Assembly (NCBI GenBank): GCA_036365455.1
Contig: JAWQUS010000027.1
Coordinates: forward strand, 11,116,001 to 11,180,000
Direction: 5' to 3'
Source of the DNA: Macrosoma leucophasiata
Taxonomy: Eukaryota; Arthropoda; Insecta; Lepidoptera; Hedylidae
Length of the DNA stretch: 64,000 bases
Part shown: in pieces, positions 10,872 through 21,008 of the stretch
How the letters are laid out: each line of letters begins with the position of its first letter
How positions within the stretch are numbered: the first letter of the stretch is position 1
Position numbers and translations under genes: made by a program
The notes under the pieces: generated by a model
The model's input: only the letters and a program-made list of their open reading frames with translations
Databases searched by the model: none
Told to the model about the DNA's origin: nothing

Positions 10872-11840
10872 TAATACTAGTCAGCATAAAGGTTACCTAC
10901 TATAGATAGAGCGACAGTGCAAAATATGTTTGGTCTTTACACAGATTTCTCCGTCACAAAAATATTTTCATTTTCTTTGCGGAATAATTTGTGTAAATAC
11001 CAAAATATTTTGACCATGAATGGAATTTATAACACACTGTTATCAACATGGGACACGCTCTATTTTTTGTATTTAAACAGATTTGGCGATTATAACTTAA
11101 TAAGCTTGATATTTCAAGTTCTGCTAGACTATAGTGTTCGGTATCATCAGTAGGTACAATCGAAGTTTCGGTGATTCAAAATCATTACAAATTAGACTTT
11201 ATTAGCAACAAATAAAGAATTGAGATTTCTTCAATGGTAAATATTTTTTTGACGGCTCCATAATTTGTTTAGCACAGAAGCAAAACATCATAAGTTTCAA
11301 GAGACAGTAGGTATTAATTTTGATATACAGTCGTTTAATTGTATGCTTGTAAATATATTTTTTTATGAAATAGAAATAAAATGTGTTAAAAACAACGAAT
11401 ATTAAGAATTGTCACTAAAGATAGATAACTACCTAATAATAAGTAAGTACAAGCGATCTGTAAAATAATTATTTTTTATGTTCAACATTTTAACTCCCGA
11501 AGTCCATCTGTATAACTTTGTATAACTTGATAAGATATGTAAAATTAAGAAATCTTAAGTTTACCTAGTTAGAATTAGATACATGTACCTATTTCACCTA
11601 GAGATTTTAACTTTATTATAATAAATACCTATTTTTTAAATATTGTCACTTATTATCACCTTAATTTTCTCACTCAGTTCAGTGTATGTGTAGTTACAAG
11701 AAATAAAATGTGAAAAGTATGAATTCATAACTTTTTGAGTGGTTATTATAAATTTCATTGATAGATAGTAGATAGGTAGGTACATCATTGGTGACATGGG
11801 CTGTAGCTGTCGCCCGTCGTAATGTTCTGTTTACTATATC
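10872..11840. other. AT-rich intergenic sequence between convergent genes
   Basis: No ORF, repeat or RNA gene can be supported here. Confidence 0.4.
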
Positions 11841-12035
11841 GTGTACAGCCTTCACGAATATGAAATAGGTCTCTCGGTAAACAATATACCACACACAGTC
11901 TCTAAGCTACAAGAGCTAGGGTTGGAAGTTCTGCGTCATCCACCGTACTCACCAGCAGACGTATTCTGTATGTCGATCTTGGGCCGACCGACTTGTACTT
12001 TTTCCAAAAGAGTCGTGGCAAGTTCCATACATTGA
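11841..12035 (+). pseudogene. Degenerate mariner-like transposase fragment
   Basis: The translation contains KLQELGLEVLRHPPYSPA, which matches the mariner stretch ending in the PPYSPDLAPSD region. The sequence after PPYSPA is disrupted, the DNARPH block upstream is missing, and no TIR was found. Confidence 0.55.
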
Positions 12036-12652
12036 TTTGTACAGAAAAATGAAAAAGGATACATGGTAAGACAGCTTTGAAATTATATCTAGAGAACCTA
12101 TATTAACTTGGTGTTTAAAATATTTTTACCTCAGATCTCACCAGTATGTAAATGATATTTACGACCTCGTTCGACAGATTCTAAAAGTGTCCACTGTTGG
12201 AATGGGATTTAGAATTTTGTTCGGAATATAAAATGTACCATGATACGTAAGGTGGGTATCTGAATTTCGATAAACTTAATCTCATAGTGTTACGCGAGAT
12301 TGGGACTGTGAGCGGTCCGAGTTTGCCAGGTTTAATACAAATGACACCGTTCCGTGTTAGCTATATTTTTTAATACTTACACCCTTATTTTTAATTATAA
12401 AATATCATATACCTATTTACGACATAGCTACCTACGACCTAGAGTTAAATTCAAACTGAAGGCGTCACACCGACCTGTTATGTCGGGCGCAACTGGGCGG
12501 GTCAATATGACGTCTTACATTATATCTAGTACAAGCTGTGTTGTGTCGTCGATGCTAGTACAATACAACTGCTAGACGTCGTTCCGGCACCTCGTTCCGC
12601 CACGACTCTCGATGTTTAGCCTGATCTTAAGCATCAAAATGACTAACGCTTA

Positions 12653-12658
12653 TTTATT
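12653..12658 (-). promoter_or_regulatory. Poly(A) signal AATAAA for HYPK
   Basis: AATAAA on the - strand lies about 123 nt past the HYPK stop codon, giving a 3' UTR of roughly 140-150 nt. Confidence 0.5.
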
Positions 12659-12780
12659 TTTACAGAAAACTATTACAAAATAAAAACAACATATAATGAA
12701 GTATAGAAAAATCTATTTATAAATGTTACATTATTGCAAGTCGCGTTAGTTCTATTGTGGATATTCTAATAACCTCCTTA

Positions 12781-12876
12781 CTAATTTGTAAGGGTCGTTA
12801 ATGCCGCCACCACGTCACCTCTGTGCTCTCTCAGTGTCCTTTCAGCCAATGTCCGCGAGATCTCCATTTCCTTGAC
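12781..12876 (-). CDS. HYPK: HYPK exon 3: C-terminal UBA-like domain
   Basis: The acceptor is TATATGTTTTTCAG on the - strand. It encodes 31 codons, from VKEMEISRTLAERTLREH to LTTLTN, and TAG. The pattern xEIS..AER.LREH.G....AL..LTN is the conserved HYPK/NAC-alpha UBA signature. Confidence 0.95.
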   Translation of the reverse strand, partial: VKEMEISRTLAERTLREHRGDVVAALTTLTN

Positions 12877-15800
12877 CTGAAAAACATATACAAAGATAAA
12901 TTAATAATAATCACACAAATTATGCTGAGCTAATAAGTCCGACTTAACTATACCTACAGTAATTTTAGAAATAATGAAAATCAAGAATTACGTTGACAAT
13001 CAAATCATCACTATTTCAGCCGAAATGCGTCCACTGATGGACTAAGACCTCCCCAAAGATTACCACAATGAACGGTCTTGGACCGCCCTCATTCAGTGAT
13101 TGCTCACGACCTTCACCAGGGGGCCGACCGCCCAACTGAAATGCTTCCGTTTAGGACGTTATCTTGTCCGTTTCATACCGCCTACTAAACATTTTGCTCT
13201 TAAGTTATATACTTACCTGCTGACGAACACTTCCAGGAATAAGTTATGCGGTGCGAAACCGATATGATGTTGTCATAATCGAAAGGTAAACGAAAGCATT
13301 TGAGTTAGGCGGTCAGCCCCCTGGATGACTGTCAGTCCTTTGATCTCTGTGCCATGCCCACTGCCACTTGAGTTTCGCAATTCGATGGGCTATGTCGGCT
13401 ACGTCGGTTCTCATACGAATATCCTCATTCATTCGATCTCGCAAGGAAACACCGATAAGAAGGCCCATAGTGAGCGACCACGTTTCAGTTCCGCCGCAGT
13501 GAGGAGTAATTTTAAATATCAAATTAGAATTAGTAAAAGCTACTTAGCAGCAACAACGGACGCCCCGTGACCTTTAACTGCGAGCCTAAACTGAATCACT
13601 AATGATTTGTATGGTTTCTTCCTACACACTGTCATATGCCTACACAAATGATGTTTCATTTGTGTAGGCATATGTAATAGCCGAAATGTTGTTACATTTC
13701 GGCTATTACGAAATTGACTCGCAATAAGAACGTCAACGATCAGGACACTTATGCATACAGCATAAGTATCGAGAACTGAATTGGTATTCTAGTAAAAGGA
13801 TTCCCAAACTGCCGAGGCGCTCTGGGATGCGTCCACCTATCGAAATCGCTGTCGACATTGTCTTTGCTGTCAATTTTTACTTCAAAAGCAATTTTTATGT
13901 AATGAAGGTGGCAACAAGCATGCAGTTCACATTGATGTTAAGTGATGACTGCAGCCTATAGACACTTACACAAAGACTATAGATCAAAATGCAGATGCGT
14001 TGCCACCATAGAGCAACACGGGCCACCGGCCGCGGCGGGGCTTTCCCATCTGTCAAAGTACAAGCCCAACAGAGCTTATGCCAATCGCCTCGATGTTTAA
14101 ATGTGTGCGTGAAATTGTGTACGTATTTGTTAAAGTCAAGGTTTTTTAGGAGTTTCGTAGTAATAGACGATTTTTGAATTGTGTGTGTCACACGCATTTC
14201 CTCCCGCAAAAAATTACGAGACTGTTTTCCATCGGTAATAAACGCTACGGCTACTCCCCTCCCGTCCGCCGCGGCCGGTGACTCGGGTTGGTCTATGGTT
14301 GCCACCCCTGAGACCTTAGTTGATATGTCTCTGTGATAAGTTATTACGGGGCCGTACATAACCATCTAACCGGAACACGATAGTGCTGAACCTATTAGCG
14401 GCAGATTGATTAGGTAATGCGGTGGTGCCTACGCCCTCGAGCTCCTACCTATAACAATAATCTACCATTATCGCTTGTTTATCACCTACGAAAGCAAAAC
14501 AGTCAGATTATTACTACTGCTTTCAAAGGAGCTACAAATCGACGTGAAAAATTGATTTTAATTCTGCCACAAAACTTGTCTCAGAAACCAAATGGTCACC
14601 AAAATGCCTAAAGAATCAAAAGTGATAATTAAATCACATTAAGAACTTAAGCTGACATGGGGGACATGGGTTAAAAGCCCTAAGGAAAAAGCCGAACTAT
14701 TTGCACAACATCTCCGTCAAGTTTTTCAACCAAATGTATCTACAATGACAGACTTTGATCATGAGGTGAATTCATTTCTGGAAAGTGACCAACAATCTAC
14801 CAATCAAACCGGTAACACCAAGAGAACTGTGTAGATTTATCGGATCACTAGGTAATGGAAAGGCGCCCGGTTTTGACTTGATCACAGGTGAAGTACTGAA
14901 ACAATTGCCAAAAAACCCATTGTTTTTCTAACAATGCTATGTAATGCTATTATGAGAGTGCAATACTATCCCAAATTGTGGAAAGTCTCCCAAATATGTA
15001 TGCTACCTAAACCTGGAAAGACACCTACAGAGCCTAGTTCATACAGACCAATCAGCCTTCTTCCAACAATGTCCAAACTCTTTGAGAAAATTTTCTTGAG
15101 TAGACTAAAGCCAATCCTGGATGAATAGGCTGTAATTCCAAACCATCAGTTTGGATTCCGTGAACAGCACTCCACAGTTGAGCAGGTGCATTGTGTGGTG
15201 AATAAGATTAGGCAATCCTTGGAACAGAAAGAATACTGTACTGCAATCTTCCTAGATATCCAACAAGCATTTGACAGAGTCTGGCATGAAGGATTACTAT
15301 ATAAGCTCAAAACCTTATTACCAAACTCGTACTACATGGTATTAAAATCATACCTGCTGGGCAGAAAATTCCAAGTTAAGTTTGGTGATGAAGTGTCTCA
15401 GCTATATAACATTGGAGCATCTGTACCACAAGGTCTGTGCTCGGTCCTGTCCTATACTCAGTAAATACAGCCGACCTACCTTGCAGCGATAATGTAGTAA
15501 CAGCAACATATGCAGATGTTACTGCCTGCCTTGCAATGACCCGGCTGTGGCAGCAGAAATACTACAAAACCATCTTTATAAAATAGACAAGTGGCTGTAA
15601 AAGTGGAGAATTAAACCAAGTGTGTCAAAATCTCAACAAATCACATTTGCGTAAAGGAGAATGTCCCTCTGTAACACTCGGAGGTGAATAACTACCAAAA
15701 GTAGATTGTGTTAAATATCTTGGACTTCATCTAGATAAAAGGCTAACTTGGGCTAATCATATAAAGGCTAAAAGGAAAGAAGCAGACCTGAACTTTAAAC

Positions 15801-18800
15801 GTCTTTATTGGTTAATAGGCCGACAGTCATCGTTAACTCTGTCCAATAAACTTTTAGTTTACAAATGCATCATAAAACCCATATGGATATATGGAATACA
15901 GATCTGGGGATCTGCCAGTAACTCAAATCTTGAAATCCTACAAAGATTCCAAAATAATGTACTGAAAGCAATATCCAATGCACCTTGGTTTACAAGAATA
16001 ACAGAAATTCACAAATACCTAAACATGCCAACCATTAAAGAAGAGGTTAATAAATATGCTACAAAGTATAAAGAAAGGCTCCAAAAGCATACAAACGAAC
16101 TTGCCAGGAACCTGGTTAATAATAATGCTGATACCATAAGGCTAAAACGATGGCAAATATTGCAATTAGACAAGAGACACTGAGTGGAGTATTCTGAGGC
16201 TGAGAGGAGAGTATTTGCTGAAATACCCTCTCTAGGTAACACACATTAAGCCAAAAAATCTGATTATGGCTGAATAGCTGATTGCAGATGAAAAAAGGTG
16301 TCACAAAAAAAAAAGAACTTAAGCTTTGTTTGTTTATCTACACAGAACGAAGCCATGTCAGAAAATATGTAACAAAAGTATGTATAGACTGGACAATTCG
16401 TCGTCCCGGCCTATTTCTCTGCCTCACCTATTCCCCTTCTTCCTTCGAGAGGCAGTTGAATAAACTTCAACAGAAAGGGAGAGCGAGCGGTCTATTTTTA
16501 GTTAATTTGGTCACATAGTCAGTGCCAAGACTTATTTCACAATTGTTTCAGATCATAACCCGACGTGCTACATTTCTATGTGTACCGATTTCGGCACGTG
16601 TTCGACACCGATTGATGTCTATGTAATAGGTAACTAGAATAAGTGTTTGTATGGAATTTTAGCCGAGTGTCCAGAGTATGGCATTGTTAGAGAAAAGTAT
16701 TTTATTATTCTGGACACAACATTCAGACCTGCAATGCGGGTGCTGATATGCCTATAGGCTCTAGTGCTCACTTACCATTAAGTAGAATTATTATTAAAAT
16801 AACTAACATAATTTTGCACCAAAGGAACAGGCATATTTGTAGGATAATTTACTTACAATTAATTCTATATCATCCTTTTTCACCGACACCTTTTGGAGTT
16901 CTTTTTCCTTTTCAAGTCGTTCTGCTGCTTCTTTGTTTCGTCTGTCACCAATTAGGGATAGAGCCTGGAATTCATATTTGCATCATCTTAATATTATCAT
17001 TAAAATTACAGAATATACTATAAAATACATAGCAGTATTATCAACATAGATATTTCCACAACCACCACCTCTTTTAAGTCTATAGCAAGAATAAAAGAGG
17101 TGGCGACAGTACATAGCTTTGAGGAACATCAGATGTTTTATAAGAGATTTTCATGAATCAATTAATTTCAGATTTTCAGCTGATAAACTTTAATGTCTTT
17201 ATAAAACTAAAACTTGAATGTTTTTAAATAAATTTAATGGATGTATGTTGGCAACCCATCTCGTAATTAGTCTACTTCGCCAGGCAATTGACAAGCACTT
17301 AGGACACTGCAAGAAGACATAATATATGAGACATGCCATTCGCGGTAGAAACAAGCTGTTACGGTATGACAAGATGATAAGGTTCAGTCTACTCAATATT
17401 GAAAGCCTTTTTTCAACAGAATTTGTATTGGTAAAGCTTTTTTTAATAAGGAATTCTACCACATGCGGGGTCCGACCGCCTGGTACATAGACTTTTGCAA
17501 TATTAAAGAAAGGTGTCATTGGTTTTCTATGAAATTTACTGAGTACATGCTAATGTTGCATTTTATTCATTCCTACATCAAAAACACTATGAGATAGATC
17601 TTAAAAATACATAATACTATATTAATGATTACTATTATGTTGCTATGCCCTAACAGGGTGTCATTGTACAAAACCACCTATGTACCCATATGACATAATG
17701 CAATAAATGATTTGAATTGAATTGAAATAAATAACCTTAATTAATCAACATAGTAAGAAAAACATTAAAATGTATATTATTAGCTTTATGTTAATTTTAC
17801 CATAAAAAGATAACTAATACATAATGAGAAGTTCATCTGTAAAGCGTTCAGTTGACTACATCTTTAATGTTGGCTTACCTAGTTGAGACGCGGTAAGGTT
17901 GGCAGCATTGGCCGGTAAAGAAAAAAGGTTAATAACCATAAAAAGGGTGGTGGTGTTTTTCGAAGGAATAAATTGCTTTGTTTTAATGTGATTTTAGAGT
18001 TTATTGAATGTTATTAGGTTGTATGTGCCATCTCGGTTTTCACGTGATTGATATAATAATGTTGTAAATCTAGTTTGCTGAAAATTTTATTAAACAGAGG
18101 TTATTTTGTAACAGTTTTTCTCTATGTCCACTTCTGATCGCTAATAATATATATTTCTGCTAAGGGGCCGTTCAAGTATTACGTAAGCAGATTTATTACA
18201 ATTCTTTACCCCCCCATCCCCCTAGTCAGCAAAAGTAAGCAAAGCTCTTACCCCCTCCCCCCATGCTTACGTAAACATTTTTCAATTAATGTATTGTTTT
18301 TTTTTAATATTATAATTATAATTTTAAAATTAAGTAAATAGATTTAGAGGTTCTAAAGCGAGTGCCTAAGCATATGCATTATTTGCGGGAATTCCCGAAA
18401 AAGCGTTTCATTTTCAAGCAAAGACAATGTGAGGGTTGCCATTCGTGTAAAATAGTAAATAACTACTGATGACGTAATCATCATCTAGACTCCCCTACCC
18501 CCCATGTCATTCAAAATAAGCAGAGCAAAGACCTCCCCGCCCCCCCATAGTGCTCACATAATACTTGAACGGCCCCTAATGTTCAATTTGAATAGATTTT
18601 AAATTACAGCAAATATTTTCTATCCTTTTGCATATGATCAATTATTACAACTCAGGGCAAGGGTGGCTAGATTGTACGGAGAGCTTAATTATGGATAAGC
18701 ACAGTTCTCCACCATTGCATTTACCTGCAGACAACCTTATCTACTACTGAATTGCAGAACTAATATGACTGCGGCAATTAAATTAGCCAGCAAAACAACC

Positions 18801-19209
18801 AAGGGATGACGTAGAACATAATAGTCTTCAAAAAAAACATAAATAAAGTTGCATGGGCTTATATTCTGGCATTATTTTGTTCAGCTTTCTTTCAAGTCTC
18901 GTGCATTCATACTTAGTAAATATTACATTCTTGTTACTCACTATCGCCGGTATCCTGCTTGCTAAGCTTAGCTACATAAAAGAACCGATTATTAAGCGCC
19001 GTCTAAAGTGTTTCTAAAAAGATAACCTCAAACACATAAATACAACTTACTCCAGATATGTCCTGTGACGATATTTCTTTCTCCTCAGCATAATCTGTAA
19101 CTTTTTCTAAATCTGCAACTCCACTGTCATGTTTTGCAGTCTTCTTTTGGGTTTTATCCTTATCATGTTGAATATCATCTGCATCTCCGTTAATTTCTTC
19201 ATCAGCCAT
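12781..19209 (-). CDS. HYPK: HYPK (huntingtin-interacting protein K), complete, three exons
   Basis: Three exons (19209-19051, 16964-16857, 12876-12781) join in phase 0 to give 120 codons, close to the animal length. The N-terminal part is acidic; it is followed by KHDSGVADLEKVTDYAEE, the charged helix KEAAERLEKEKELQKV, and the C-terminal NAC-type UBA-like domain with EMEISRTLAERTLREH and ending LTTLTN. In animals HYPK binds the NatA N-terminal acetyltransferase (NAA15/NAA10) at the ribosome, tunes its activity, and helps limit aggregation of nascent chains. All splice sites are canonical (two GTAAGT donors). The start sits in AATAATGG. The introns (2.1 and 4.0 kb) are filled with transposons. 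Confidence 0.95.
13012..13140. repeat. Lepidopteran interspersed repeat ('cagccgaaatgcgtccac' type)
   Basis: Contains 'cagccgaaatgcgtccactg', 'ggactaagacctccccaaag' and 'ccacaatgaacggtcttgga'. A related piece lies at 42580-42650. It is in HYPK intron 2. Confidence 0.5.
13313..13510 (-). pseudogene. LINE reverse-transcriptase C-terminal fragment
   Basis: On the - strand it reads GTETWSLTMGLL and then RMRTDVADIAHRIAKLKWQW, a standard non-LTR ORF2 C-terminal pattern. It is the same family as 9762-9960. It is broken and lies in HYPK intron 2. Confidence 0.65.
13633..13674. repeat. Perfect hairpin 1 of a twin pair
   Basis: CATATGCCTACACAAATGA pairs exactly with 13656-13674 (19 bp). The 4-nt loop is TGTT. 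Confidence 0.95.
13674..13709. repeat. Perfect hairpin 2 of a twin pair
   Basis: GTAATAGCCGAAATGT pairs exactly with 13694-13709 (16 bp). The loop is again TGTT. It shares base 13674 with hairpin 1, so the two hairpins are back to back. Confidence 0.95.
13895..14450 (-). repeat. Family A copy interrupted by a TIR element
   Basis: The family A 3' end (gcaagcatgcagttcacatt region on +) runs to 14006 and the rest resumes at 14298 ('ccggaacacgatagtgctga', 'taatgcggtggtgcctacgc'). Removing 14007-14305 restores a continuous family A sequence. A 156-codon ORF here spans the insertion and has no protein-like features. Confidence 0.75.
14007..14297. mobile_element. 291-bp TIR element with 8-bp target duplication
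   Basis: The ends start CATAGAGCAACACGGG and, on the other strand, CATAGACCAACCCGAG; both continue into CCACCGGCCGCGGCGG or CACCGGCCGCGGCGG, giving TIRs of about 32-35 bp. The perfect flanking duplication is GTTGCCAC (13999-14006 and 14298-14305). Eight-base duplications occur in hAT and P-type elements; the superfamily is not determined. The core is non-coding. Confidence 0.8.
14654..16312 (+). mobile_element. 5'-truncated jockey-like LINE with 13-bp target duplication
   Basis: Reverse-transcriptase blocks are readable: LPKPGKTPTEPSSYRPISLL, NHQFGFREQHST, TAIFLDIQQAFDRVWHEGLL, GASVPQG and a decayed active-site region around ATYADVTACLAM in place of the usual F/YADD. Then come YLGLHLDKRLTWANHI and, near the end, IYGIQIWGSASNSN. 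Frameshifts and stops break the frame. The 3' end is an A run, and the perfect duplication AAGAACTTAAGCT flanks it (14641-14653 and 16313-16325), which proves insertion by target-primed reverse transcription. It lies antisense in HYPK intron 2 and keeps only the RT domain onward. Confidence 0.9.
16380..16690. repeat. Interspersed repeat family B, copy 1
   Basis: Shares 'atttggtcac.tagtcagtg', 'gatgtctatgtaataggtaa' and 'gtttgtatggaattttagcc' with 19975-20170. The left part ('gtcccggcctatttctctgc', 'cgagaggcagttgaataaac') is seen only here. Confidence 0.5.
16857..16964 (-). CDS. HYPK: HYPK exon 2: charged central helix
   Basis: The acceptor is TGAATTCCAG and the donor ATT|GTAAGT. It encodes 36 codons, ALSLIGDRRNKEAAERLEKE to KKDDIELI, with both boundaries in phase 0. 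'SLIGDRR' corresponds to the animal 'S.IGDRR' motif. Confidence 0.95.
17290..17735 (+). pseudogene. LINE 3'-end remnant with A-rich tail
   Basis: The + strand reads RHAIRGRNKLLRYDKMIRF and then NSTTCGVRPPGT, typical of the C-terminus of an insect non-LTR ORF2. The 3' UTR ends 'gcaataaatgatttgaattg' with short AATTG repeats. It lies antisense in HYPK intron 1. Confidence 0.6.
18164..18576. mobile_element. PIF/Harbinger-type MITE with TAA target duplication
   Basis: TIRs of about 25 bp begin GGGGCCGTTCAAGTATTACG on the left and GGGGCCGTTCAAGTATTATG on the right, inside TAA (18161-18163 and 18577-18579). A 3-bp TWA duplication fits PIF/Harbinger or its relatives. Poly-C tracts lie just inside each end. 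It is non-coding and in HYPK intron 1. Confidence 0.75.
19051..19209 (-). CDS. HYPK: HYPK exon 1: N-terminus
   Basis: It starts at ATG (19209) and runs 53 codons to GGA|GTAAGT. MADEEINGDADDIQ is acidic; the conserved block KHDSGVADLEKVTDYAEE follows and ends EISSQDISG. Reading through the donor gives an unconserved tail and a stop, so the splice is needed. Confidence 0.95.
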
Positions 19210-19974
19210 TATTGCTAAATTGTTAAATAAGTATTGGCAAAACCAATAATCACGAAACCTTCATTTATTTTATAAAAATTACGTTAGGTTGTCAAAAACG
19301 CAGTAATTATTATAAACACAGTTTAATTTTAATTTAGTAACTTTACTGCAATAACCAGCATTAACAGCAATTTAATTAGGTAATAGTGATGGTAAATGGT
19401 TATGGTTAACTCGAGTCTCGAGTACCTAACTCGAGTCAACTCGAGTTGGGCGTATCTCGAATCCACTCGAGTTGAATTCTCTCTAACTTCTTCTCTCTTT
19501 CTTAGTTCGAAAACCGAATGGAACCGACATGCAGCAAAGTTTGCCGATCATTTGAGTTAGTTTTAGCGTGTTATGCGTTGTTATGTTTTTGGAAAATGCC
19601 GGGTCTTAGAAGAAAATTTTTAGTTTGGGATGTAATTTAATCGTCGTCAGTGAGTGTCCACTCAACCTAACAGGTGTAAACAGTGTTCAGATTCATTCCA
19701 ATTTATTCAATAACTTTTTTTGTTTCTTTAGTAGGTATAACTCTCCCAAAAGATTATGAATAAATATTTTAAAAAAATAAAGAATTGAAACAGATAAAAA
19801 AAATAATTTGTCTGTTCCAATTTTTTTAAGTTATTGAAGTGAAGGAATAATTAAGGAAAAACTCAAAAAAACATTTATCTGTCTGTCAAGAAAGTCATGA
19901 AATAAAAGGAGGGCGCTATATACAAATAATCCCACTATTGTTTTACCTAATTATAGCATTACTTTACATAATTT

Positions 19975-20170
19975 CATTTGGTCACGTAGTCAGTGCGACG
20001 ACTTATTACACGATTATTTTAGTTCCCTGCGTGATATATTTGTGTGCGCGTGTATAAGCACGTCACTGATTGGTGTCGGTGTAATAGGTAAGCAGTATAA
20101 GAGTTTGTATGGGATTTTAGCCAACGTGCCTTTTAGGACACGTGACCTGATAGAAAATTCGTAAGACGGA
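19975..20170. repeat. Interspersed repeat family B, copy 2
   Basis: 'atttggtcacgtagtcagtg', 'tgtgcgcgtgtataagcacg' and 'ggtgtcggtgtaataggtaa' match 16505-16690. It is inserted beside the transposase fragment. Confidence 0.55.
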
Positions 20171-20336
20171 AGGAGAGTAGACCGCCGGCGCGGCGAATGG
20201 TGCATAGACTGAAATCATCGATCTGTTTGCTGGGTCTACCCTTTCTTTTTTTTCCAGGCGTTTCAAATTTACCCCCGTTTTTCATGCCTTCATCCACAAT
20301 ACGCCGAACTGTACTTTCGGAAACTCCTGAAAACAA
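20133..20336 (-). pseudogene. Transposase fragment (helix-turn-helix N-terminal part)
   Basis: The - strand reads GVSESTVRRIVDEGMKNGGK and then ETPGKKRKGRPSKQIDDFSL. 'VSxSTVRRIV...GK..TPGKKRK....DDF.LCTIR' is a pattern I recognise from insect DDE-type transposases. A possible splice acceptor (TTTTGTTTTCAG) precedes it. The open frame dissolves after CTIRR, where family B begins. The catalytic domain is absent. Confidence 0.6.
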
Positions 20337-21008
20337 AAAGAGTATTTATTAATACAAACAAATATCACTGTTAAATTGCTTTAGATATTCAAATAATTAT
20401 ATTTAATAAATACAAAAGGATTAAAACTTCAGTTCGCAGTCATATTCTTACTATAAGCAAGCTATAAATACGTATATTTTATAACCTCTAAAATAAGTAA
20501 AAATAATATTTAAAATATCAAATAACACATGTACAAAGAATATTACAACAGATTTTAGTTCTTTTACTATTAAAATATGAGTACATACAAATTGCTTTTG
20601 CTGTTCAACTGTAAACATCTTCCAAATCAAATAGGATCTTTCCCACTTGAAATTCACTCATAAACTCTTAAAATATTTTAAAAACGATTCGTCTCGAACC
20701 ACTATAATTATTACGATTCATTTCGAGTCTTTAAACGTGTATACGATAAGTAATATTCAAATTAACTCAAAAATTAAAGCAAGTTACAAACAAAAACATA
20801 CGACGTGACAGATAATATACACAGTTTGACATAGTTTGACATACTGTCATAGTTGCCAACATTCTTTTCAAGACTTTCTTGACGGACTATACCTGTCCCT
20901 CCAGTTAAATCGAGTTTCGTAACTCGAGTTCAACCCGAGTTACGTGGATTTTTTCTCGGGTTGAATCGAGTTTTGTTTTTTCCGAATTGGCACATCACTA
21001 TTCGAGAA

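Larger units (their letters stand above)
19384..21000. mobile_element. Decayed DNA transposon with ACTCGAG-rich ends
   Basis: The ends TAGTGATG (19384-19391) and CATCACTA (20993-21000) are inverted repeats, extendable to AATAGTGATG. Just inside each lie clusters of ACTCGAG or near variants: five or more at 19409-19475 and several at 20910-20970. The interior holds a transposase fragment (20133-20336) and a family B insertion. TAGTGATG-type ends suggest hAT, while the protein fragment resembles a helix-turn-helix DDE transposase; flanking 8-mers TTAGGTAA and TTCGAGAA match at only 5 of 8. Confidence 0.5.

Noticed and set aside
13895..14365. 156-codon ORF as a host gene
   Set aside because: It runs through family A and across a nested TIR element with its target duplication; the frame is accidental.
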